Shown: piece after piece, positions 44,206-51,900 of the stretch | Layout of the letters: the number at the start of each line of letters is the position of its first letter | Numbering within the stretch: position 1 is the first letter of the stretch | Assembly (NCBI RefSeq): GCF_024137025.1 | Contig: NZ_JAMYJR010000013.1 | Span: 124,001 to 188,000, forward strand | Direction: 5' to 3' | DNA from: Paractinoplanes aksuensis | GTDB lineage: Bacteria; Actinomycetota; Actinomycetes; Mycobacteriales; Micromonosporaceae | DNA: 64,000 bases | The notes under the pieces: generated by a model | The model's input: the letters and a program-made list of their open reading frames with translations, nothing else | Database searches by the model: none | What the model was told of the DNA's origin: nothing | Program-made: the position numbers and the translations under genes

Positions 44206-44235
44206 AACGGCGGGCCGCCGAAGCGGACCGCCGTT
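44206..44235. terminator. hairpin between convergent TetR and cold-shock genes
   Basis: AACGGCGG (44206-44213) pairs with CCGCCGTT (44228-44235), followed by CTT on the plus strand. It could end both transcripts. Confidence 0.5.
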
Positions 44236-44249
44236 CTTGACGCGTTAGA

Positions 44250-44453
44250 TCAGAGCGGGCGGATGTTCTCCGCCTGCGGGCCCTTCTGGCCCTGGGTGAT
44301 CTCGAATTCCACCTTCTGATTCTCGTCCAGGCTGCGGTAACCCGAGGACTGGATGGCCGAGAAGTGGGCGAAGACGTCGGCGCCGCCGTCGTCGGGGGTG
44401 ATGAAGCCGAAGCCCTTGTCGGCGTTGAACCACTTCACGGTGCCTGTCGTCAT
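44250..44453 (-). CDS. cspA: cold-shock protein (CspA family)
   Basis: 67 aa, the normal length. It carries both RNA-binding motifs: KGFGFITP (RNP1) and VFAHFSAI (RNP2), with the conserved start [11 protein letters not shown]. These beta-barrel proteins bind single-stranded RNA and melt secondary structure. ATG at 44453 with GGGG about six nt upstream. A longer in-frame frame upstream reads the leader hairpin and is unlikely to be translated. The gene is convergent with the TetR gene. Confidence 0.95.
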   Translation of the reverse strand: MTTGTVKWFNADKGFGFITPDDGGADVFAHFSAIQSSGYRSLDENQKVEFEITQGQKGPQAENIRPL

Positions 44454-44476
44454 GTCTGCCCCTTTGCAGGCTGTGT

Positions 44477-44497
44477 GAGTCCGCACTGTGCGGACTC
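44477..44497. promoter_or_regulatory. perfect hairpin in the cspA 5' leader
   Basis: GAGTCCGCAC (44477-44486) and GTGCGGACTC (44488-44497) are perfect arms with one central T, about 24 nt before the cspA start. A leader structure that affects translation or RNA stability with temperature would fit known cspA genes, though an operator is equally possible. Confidence 0.45.
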
Positions 44498-44651
44498 GCT
44501 CGCCGCCGCGTTTGATTGCCCGCGCCGAATGACACGACAAAACGAAAGGCGCCCGGCGGGTTCGGATTACCCCATCAGGCGCCGGTAACGTCTACGGAAA
44601 ATCAAAACTGCAACGCGAGGACCCTAGCACAGCGAACGCCGCCTGTGGCCC

Positions 44652-46238
44652 TCATGAGTCGAGCCGCAGATCGGGGTGGCGTCCGGCCACCGTGCGCAGG
44701 CGCCAGCGGTGGGGGAACAGGGCCAGCAGCGCGTCGTCGCGGACACGGGTCATGACCTCGACGTTCGACTCCGTCCGCAGGATCTCGCGCCCGGCCGCGT
44801 CGGTGCGCGCCGCCACCTCGTACGGCAGGTGATCGAGTTGCACCTGCACCCCGAACTCGGACTCGAGGCGGTACGTGGCCACCTCGAACTGCATGGGCCC
44901 GACCGCGGCCAGCACGGGCGCCTGGTCGCCCCGCTGCTCGGAGCGCAACACCTGCACCACGCCCTCGCCGTCGAGCTGCTCGATGCCACGGCGGAAGCGC
45001 TTGAAGGCCGACGTGTCGTTGGTGCGCACGACGGCGAAGTGCTCGGGCGGGAACGACGGCAGCGGCGGGTACTGCACCGGGGTGTCGGTGTAGAGCGTGT
45101 CGCCGATGCCGAGCGCGGTCGCGTTGACCAGGCCGACCACGTCGCCCGGGAACGCCTCGTCGATCGTGTCGCGGCCCTGGCCGAAGATCTGCTGCGCGTA
45201 CTTGGTGGTGAACGGCTTGCCGGTGGTGCCGTGCTTGACGATCATGCCCCGTTCGAACCGGCCCGAGCAGATCCGCATGAACGCCACCTGGTCGCGGTGG
45301 GCCTTGTTCATGTTGGCCTGGATCTTGAAGACGAACCCGGAGAACGCGCCGTCGACGGGCTGGTCGGCGCCGGTGGCGGTGGGCCGGGCGGTGGCCGCCG
45401 GGGCCAGCTCGACCAGCACGTTCAGCAGCTGCCGGACGCCGAGGTTGGCCACCGCCGCCCCGAACAGCACGGGCGTGCTGGTCGCGGCCAGGAAAGTCGC
45501 CTGGTCGTGGTCGGCCCCGGTCATCGTGAGCAGGTCGAGCTCCTCGGTCGCGGTCTCCCAGTCGGCGCCGTAGCGCTGCGCCGCCTCGGCCCTGTCCATC
45601 TCTTCCTCGATGGCCAGGTCGGCGCCGCCGGGGGAGCGTTCCATCCGGGTGAACACGCCGGTGCGGCGGTCGATGACGCCCTGGAAGTGCCCGGCGATGC
45701 CCACCGGCCAGGTCAGCGGGGTCGGCTTGAGCCCGATCCGCTGCTCGATCTCGTCCATCAGGGCCAGGGCGTCGTGGCCGGGCCGGTCCCACTTGTTGAT
45801 GAAGGTCATCACCGGGATCTGCCGCTGCCGGCACACCTCGAACAGCTTCAGCGTCTGCGGCTCGAGCCCCTTGGCCGCGTCGAGCAGCATGACCGCGCTG
45901 TCCACGGCGGTCAGCACCCGGTAGGTGTCCTCGGAGAAGTCGGCGTGGCCGGGGGTGTCGAGCAGGTTGATCACGGTGTCGCGGTAGGAGAACTGCAACG
46001 CGGCCGAGGTGACCGAGATGCCGCGCTGCTGCTCCATGGCCATCCAGTCGGAGACCACGCCGCGGCGGTCGCCCTTGCCGTGCACCGCGCCGGCCTGCCC
46101 GATCACGCGCGCGTGCAGGGCCAGGGCCTCGGTCATGGTCGACTTGCCGGCGTCGGGGTGGGAGATCACCGCGAACGTACGCCTCCGGCCCGCTTGACCG
46201 GCCACGCCGGTCGCCGACGCCAGCACGTTCTGACTCAC
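44652..46238 (-). CDS. prfC: peptide chain release factor 3
   Basis: 528 aa from the GTG at 46238 (GGGGAG about seven nt upstream), the usual length. The translational GTPase motifs are present: HPDAGKST (G1), DTPGHADF (G3) and NKWD (G4, usual NKxD). RF3 removes RF1/RF2 from the ribosome after termination in a GTP-dependent way. It has no operon partners: the phoU gene diverges upstream. Confidence 0.93.
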   Translation of the reverse strand: MSQNVLASATGVAGQAGRRRTFAVISHPDAGKSTMTEALALHARVIGQAGAVHGKGDRRGVVSDWMAMEQQRGISVTSAALQFSYRDTVINLLDTPGHADFSEDTYRVLTAVDSAVMLLDAAKGLEPQTLKLFEVCRQRQIPVMTFINKWDRPGHDALALMDEIEQRIGLKPTPLTWPVGIAGHFQGVIDRRTGVFTRMERSPGGADLAIEEEMDRAEAAQRYGADWETATEELDLLTMTGADHDQATFLAATSTPVLFGAAVANLGVRQLLNVLVELAPAATARPTATGADQPVDGAFSGFVFKIQANMNKAHRDQVAFMRICSGRFERGMIVKHGTTGKPFTTKYAQQIFGQGRDTIDEAFPGDVVGLVNATALGIGDTLYTDTPVQYPPLPSFPPEHFAVVRTNDTSAFKRFRRGIEQLDGEGVVQVLRSEQRGDQAPVLAAVGPMQFEVATYRLESEFGVQVQLDHLPYEVAARTDAAGREILRTESNVEVMTRVRDDALLALFPHRWRLRTVAGRHPDLRLDS

Positions 46239-46413
46239 GTTGCGCTCCCCATCCTCACAGCCTCGCCGATCCGTTGCGACGGCCCTGGAGAAAGGTATCT
46301 CCTTGCCAGGCGGCCCCGAAGCCGACCGGGCCGTGACCGCTCCCACCATGACGACACAAAGTAGCTGTACGCTCGCATCTTCCTGGCGGCTGGTACGGGG
46401 ACAGGGGCGCGGC

Positions 46414-47034
46414 ATGATCGATGGCACGCTGGTCACTCTGGCCCAGGCCGCCCGCGAGGCGATGCGCCAGGCCAGCGCCGCCCTGATCGCGTCCGACCCG
46501 ACGCTGGCCCAGCAGGTGACAGTGCGGGACGCCGAGATCGACGTGCTCGCCCGTGTCCTCGACGACCGGGTCTACGAGCTGGTCGCCCAGCAGCACCCGG
46601 ACGGCGACGACGCCCGCCGGCTGCTGAGCGCGCTGCGGGTCGGCGCTCACCTCGAGCGGATGGGCGACCTGGCGGTGCACGTGGCCCGGGCCACCCTGCG
46701 ACGGCACCCGGTGCCGGCCGCGGCGGCCGAGCTGGCCGGGATCCTGGGGCAGATGGGGGCCGCGGCCGACGATCTGGCCGGCAAGGTCGTGGCCGCCCTG
46801 GCCGACCGGGACACCGAGCTGGCGGGCCGGCTCGACAAGGACGACGACGCGATGGACGAGTTGCACCGCCGGCTGTTCACCGTGATGCTCAGCCCGGAGT
46901 GGCCGCTGGGCGTCGAGGCAGCCATCGACGGCGCCCTGCTGGGCCGGTTCTACGAGCGCTACGCCGATCACGCCGTCGACATCGGGCGGCACGTCCTCAG
47001 GCTGTACGGCGACGGCTCTAAGCTTGCGGAATGA
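46414..47034 (+). CDS. phoU: PhoU-like phosphate-signalling regulator
   Basis: 206 aa from the ATG at 46414. It consists of two three-helix bundles with repeated acidic metal-site motifs: ARVLDDRVYEL and HLERMGDLAVHVA in the first half, DDDAMDELHRRLF and YERYADHAVDIGRHV in the second. PhoU links the Pst transporter to the PhoR-PhoP response. It is about 12 residues shorter at the N-terminus than common PhoU. No pst genes are nearby; it is coupled to the pyridoxal kinase gene by ATGA. Confidence 0.85.
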   Translation: MIDGTLVTLAQAAREAMRQASAALIASDPTLAQQVTVRDAEIDVLARVLDDRVYELVAQQHPDGDDARRLLSALRVGAHLERMGDLAVHVARATLRRHPVPAAAAELAGILGQMGAAADDLAGKVVAALADRDTELAGRLDKDDDAMDELHRRLFTVMLSPEWPLGVEAAIDGALLGRFYERYADHAVDIGRHVLRLYGDGSKLAE

Positions 47035-47882
47035 AGGTTCTGTCCATCCAGTCGGCGGTCGCGTACGGCCACGTCGGCAACTCCGCGGCCGTGTTCCCGC
47101 TGCAGCGCATCGGGGTCGAGGTCGTCCCGGTGCCCACGGTGAACTTCTCCAACCACACGGGCTACGGGGCCTGGCGCGGTCCGCTGATCCCGCCCCCGGA
47201 CGTGGCCGAGATCCTGCTCGGGGTGCAGGATCGGGGCGTCTTCGGCCAGATCGACGCCGTGCTGTCGGGCTACCAGGGCTCGGTCGGCATCGGCGACGTG
47301 ATCGTGGACGCGGTGCGCCGGGTCAAGGAGGCCAACCCCGCGGCCGTGTACGCCTGCGACCCGGTGATGGGCAACGCCAAGTCGGGCTGTTTCGTCGCCC
47401 CCGAGATCCCCGAGCTGCTGCGCGACCGCGTGGTGCCGGTGGCCGACATCATCACGCCCAACCAGTTCGAGCTGGGCTTCCTGACCGGCACCGAACCGGC
47501 GAGCATCGAGTCGACCCTCGCCTCGGCCGACCTCGCGCGGGCCATGGGCCCGTCGACCGTGCTGGTGACCAGCGTCGAGCGGCCCGACCGCGACGAGGGC
47601 ACGATCGAGATGCTGGCCGTCGACGACGCCGGCGCCTGGCTCGTGACCACCCCGCACCTGCCGTTCAAGGCGAACGGCTCCGGCGACGTCACGGCGGCCC
47701 TGTTCACGGCCCACTACGTCGCGACCAAGGACGCGGGGGTGGCGCTGGAACGCACGGCCTCGAGTGTCTTCGACCTGATCGAGACCACGTACCGCTCCGG
47801 CGAACGCGAGCTCCAACTGGTGGAGGCTCAGGAGTTCTACGCCACCCCGCGCATGCAGTTCAGCGCCCGGCAGGTGCGATAG
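47031..47882 (+). CDS. pdxY: pyridoxal kinase
   Basis: 283 aa. The start MKVLSIQSAVAYGHVGNSAAVFPLQ and the ribokinase-fold elements DPVMGN, ITPNQFELGFL and the anion-hole/catalytic NGSGDVTAALF (Asp as base) define the PdxY group, which phosphorylates pyridoxal to pyridoxal 5'-phosphate in the vitamin B6 salvage pathway. The ATG overlaps the phoU stop (47031-47034). The pairing with phoU is probably only transcriptional. Confidence 0.9.
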   Translation: MKVLSIQSAVAYGHVGNSAAVFPLQRIGVEVVPVPTVNFSNHTGYGAWRGPLIPPPDVAEILLGVQDRGVFGQIDAVLSGYQGSVGIGDVIVDAVRRVKEANPAAVYACDPVMGNAKSGCFVAPEIPELLRDRVVPVADIITPNQFELGFLTGTEPASIESTLASADLARAMGPSTVLVTSVERPDRDEGTIEMLAVDDAGAWLVTTPHLPFKANGSGDVTAALFTAHYVATKDAGVALERTASSVFDLIETTYRSGERELQLVEAQEFYATPRMQFSARQVR

Positions 47883-47888
47883 ACCCTT

Positions 47889-48665
47889 TTACCCGTACGG
47901 GTTGAAAGGGATGCCGGAGGGTTTGGCCGCGTTCAGCAGGTACTCGAACGAGCCGTCCCGGATCTTGAGGCCGGCTGACCCGAAGTCGGCCGCCATGAGC
48001 TTGTCGCGCAGCTCGAGGCTGGGCCAGCCGTTCCAGTCGACCAGCGGCGGGTAGCGCCAGTTGTGGTAGTGGTTCTCCGGCGGCTCGTCGTTGCTGTTGG
48101 CCGGCCGGAAGAAGTGGGTGGACGGGCCGTCCTTGTGATAGACGGCCTTGGGGTGGGTGCCGTCGAACCGCACCTGCGACCGGGGGTAGGTCACCTGCGA
48201 GCTGTGCTGGGTGGTGGTGACGTACTCGACCTGGTTGCTCGCCTGGTTCACCCACGAGACGACGTGTTCCCAGTCGTGCCGGTGGCCGCCGAGGCCGCTG
48301 CCGGCCACGGCCTGGTCCTTCTCGAAATAGCTGGCGTAGACGATCGCGCACCAGCCGTTGTTGCACTTCGACCGGGCGTACGTCTGTGAGTTGTCCAGAT
48401 CCCACTGGTCGCGGCAGCTGCCGTTGACCGCGCCGGTGGTCTTGAGCCCGCCGTTGAGCGTGCCGTCGGGGCCGATGGCCGGGGTCGCGTAACAACCGTC
48501 GACGTCGTAGTCGTACGCGGGGGAGAAGGCCTGTTCGTAGCCGCCGGCACTCTGCGGCAGGTTGGGCGGGGGATCGGCGAGGGCGGGGGCGGCCCACACC
48601 GCGAGGATGACCGCGGTGAGGCCGGTGGCGGCCCCGATCCGGGCCAGGGAACGACTACGACGCAT
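47889..48665 (-). CDS. secreted NLP/NPP1-family (necrosis-inducing-like) protein
   Basis: 258 aa from the ATG at 48665, with a signal peptide (RRSRSLARIGAATGLTAVILAVWAAPALA). The hallmark heptad GHRHDWE lies near residues 127-133, followed by EHVVSWV. NLP proteins of plant pathogens bind sphingolipids in eudicot membranes and cause leakage; the His-Asp-Glu set that coordinates the metal is intact. Cys pairs (CYATP, SCRDQW, KCNNGWC) could form disulfides. The gene ends 6 nt after the convergent pdxY stop. In an actinomycete the target may be plant or other membranes; activity is untested. Confidence 0.85.
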   Translation of the reverse strand: MRRSRSLARIGAATGLTAVILAVWAAPALADPPPNLPQSAGGYEQAFSPAYDYDVDGCYATPAIGPDGTLNGGLKTTGAVNGSCRDQWDLDNSQTYARSKCNNGWCAIVYASYFEKDQAVAGSGLGGHRHDWEHVVSWVNQASNQVEYVTTTQHSSQVTYPRSQVRFDGTHPKAVYHKDGPSTHFFRPANSNDEPPENHYHNWRYPPLVDWNGWPSLELRDKLMAADFGSAGLKIRDGSFEYLLNAAKPSGIPFNPYG

Positions 48666-48964
48666 CGGCGACGCCCTTCGGGTCGGCACGCCGTGGGGCC
48701 GGCGTGTCGGTGGGATCTTCACCGAAGCGATAGAGCCTGGTCAATAGGCGTCCTATGTCCAACCAGGACCGTTATCGGCACCGTCGGTTATCAAACCGTT
48801 ACATGGTGATCCCTTGCTTGAAACGAACCACAGGACCGAAGTTTGTACATGTCATAAACAAATTTCGATGAGCTGGTCGGGCGCGAGTCCGGCCGGCGCC
48901 GCGGGATGGTCAATCGGCGGGCCGGACCGACTGTCAATTGTCTACAAAGGACAAGGGAGATCTC
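48666..48964. other. divergent promoter region with one AT-rich dyad
   Basis: This 299-nt stretch lies between the NLP and the large secreted gene and holds no gene. It is locally AT-rich. TTTGT (48842-48846) and ACAAA (48858-48862) flank ACATGTCATAA; it could be an operator. TTATC-type repeats (GTTATCGGCACCGTCGGTTATC) lie near 48770. No other structure is clear. Confidence 0.4.
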
Positions 48965-51900
48965 GTGCCCCGTCGACGATTTCGCCATCCTGGGCGAAAC
49001 CTGCTGACTGCTGCCCTCATGTCGTCCGCCCTGCTGGCCGGAAGCCTGATCGGCACTCCGGCCGCCTCGGCCGCTCCCGCCCCGGCCGCCGCGGCGGCCG
49101 CGGCCGAGCCCTACTCCGTTCTCGTCTTCTCGAAGACCGCCGCCTTCCGGCACGACGCGATCCCGGCCGGCATCGCCGCTGTCCAGCAGCTCGGCGCGGC
49201 CAACGGCTTCAGTGTCGACGCCACTGAGGACGGCGCGGCCTTCACCGACGCCAATCTGGCCAAGTACAAAGCCGTGATCTGGATGTCGACGACCGGCGAC
49301 GTGCTCAACGCGGAACAGCAAGCCGCGTTCGAGCGCTACATCCAGGGCGGCGGCGGCTACGCCGGCGTCCACGCCGCTTCCGACACCGAGTACAGCTGGC
49401 CCTGGTACGGCGAGCTGGTCGGCGCCTACTTCAACGCCCACCCGGCCAACCAGCAGGCGACCGTCAAGGTCGAGGACCACGCGCACCCGTCCACCGCCTC
49501 GCTGCCGGACAAGTGGTCGCGCTTCGACGAGTGGTACAACTTCCGGACCAACCCACGCAGCAAGGTGCACGTGCTGGCGTCCCTGGACGAGACGTCCTAC
49601 ACGCCGGGCACCGGCGCGATGGGCAGCGACCACCCGACCGCCTGGTGCCGCGACTACGACGGCGGCCGCACCTGGTACACCGGCGGCGGCCACACCCAGG
49701 CGTCGTACTCCGACCCGCAGTTCCTGGCCCACCTGCTCGGTGGCATCCAGACCGCGGCCGGGGTGGTCGACGCCGATTGCGGCGCCTCGCTCACCAGCAG
49801 CTTCGAGAAGGTCTCGCTGGACGCCAACACCAGCAACCCGATGGAGCTGGACATCGCGAAGGACGGCCGCGTCTTCTATGTGGAGCGCGACGGGCGGGTC
49901 CAGATCATCAAGCCCGACACCGGTCGTACGGTAACCGCGGTTGACCTTGATGTCTTCACCGGCAACGAGGACGGCCTGATCGGCATCCGCCTCGACCCGG
50001 ACTTCGCCACAAACGGCTGGGTCTATCTGTACTACGCGCGCAACGACGGCATAGCGCGCAACCTGTTGTCCCGGTTCACCGTCACCGGCGACACCATCGC
50101 CACCTCCAGCGAGAAGGTCGTTCTCGAGGTCACCACGCAGCGCAACACGTGTTGCCACGCGGGTGGGAGCATGACCTTCGACAAGGACGGCAACCTCTAC
50201 CTGGCCACCGGTGACAACACCAACCCGTTCGAGTCGAACGCGTTCACCCCGATCGACGAGCGGGCCGGCCGGCAGGACTACGACGCCCAGCGGACCTCCG
50301 GCAACACCAACGACCTGCGGGGCAAGGTGCTGCGGATCCACCCCGAGGACGACGGCACCTACACGATCCCGGCCGGCAACCTGTTCGCCCCGGGGACCGC
50401 GAAGACCCGTCCCGAGATCTACGGCATGGGCTTCCGCAACCCGTTCCGGATCGGCACCGACCCCAGGACCGGCGTCCTCTACGTCGGCGACTACGGGCCG
50501 GACGCCAACGCGTCCAACCCCAACCGGGGGCCCGAGGGCACGGTCGAGTGGAACATTGTCGGCAGCGCGGGCAACTTCGGCTGGCCGTACTGCACGGGCG
50601 CGAACTACGCCTACAACGACTACCAGTTCCCGTCCGGGCCGAGCGGCGACAAGTTCAACTGCGCGGCGCCGGTCAACGACTCGCCCAACAACACGGGCCT
50701 GACCAACCTCCCGGCGGCCCAGGTCGCCACGGTGGACTACGACTACGGCGGCAACCCACTCTTCCCCGAGATCGGTGGCGGCGGCGCCCCGATGGGCGGA
50801 CCGGTCTACCGCTACGACGCGGCGTCGACCTCCGAGCACAAGTGGCCGGCCTACTACGACGGCAAGGCCATGTTCGGTGAGTGGAACCAGTCGAAGATGT
50901 ACACGATGCAGGTCGCGGCCGACGGCAAGTCGCTGGTCGACATCAACCAGCTGCTGACCGGCATGAGCTTCGTCCGGCCGATGGACTTCGAGTTCGGCCC
51001 CGACGGCGCGCTCTACATGATCGAATGGGGCAGCGGCTTCGGCGGCAACAACGACAACTCCGGCGTCTACCGGATCGACTACATCGCCGGCGCCCGGGCT
51101 CCGATCGCGGAGGCCAGCGGCACCCCCACCTCCGGGCCGACACCGCTGACGGCGAAGTTCTCGAGCGCGGGCTCCCGTGACCCGGACGGCGGCGCGCTCA
51201 CCTACGCCTGGGCCTTCGGCGACGGTGCGACCTCGACCGAGGCCAATCCGACCCACACCTACACCGAGGCCGGCAACTACACCGCGCAGCTCACCGTCAC
51301 CAACCCCAAGGGGCGTACGGCGGTGGCCAATGTGCCGGTGACGGTCGGCAACACCGCGCCGACGGTCTCCATCGAGTTCCCGCCCGACGGCGGCTTCTTC
51401 GAGTGGGGCGACCAGGTCAAGTACACGATCAAGGTGACCGACCCCGAGGACGGCACGATCGACTGTGACCGGGTCGAGCTGCAGGTGCTGCTCGGCCACG
51501 ACGAGCACGCCCACCCGCTCGAGCAGCACACCGGCTGCACCGGCACCGTCCAGACCGCGCTCGCGGCCGGGCACGGCGCCGAGGCCAACGTGTTCGCTGT
51601 GTTCGAGGCGACCTACACCGACAACGGCGGCGCCAACGGTGTCAAGGCGCTGACCGGTCGCGCGATCGAGCAGCTCCAGCCCAAGCGCAAGCAGGCCGAG
51701 TACTTCGCGGCCACCGGGCGGGTGCCCGGCAGCACGGGCGGCGGCGACGCCGGCGTGGTGCGGGAGACCACCACCGACCCGTCCGGCGGGGGCCAGAACA
51801 TCGGCTTCATCGAGGACGGCGACTGGTGGTCGTTCGACCCGGCCAGCCTGACCGGGATCGACTCCATCCGCTTCCGGGTCGCCTCCGACGTGGCCGGCGG

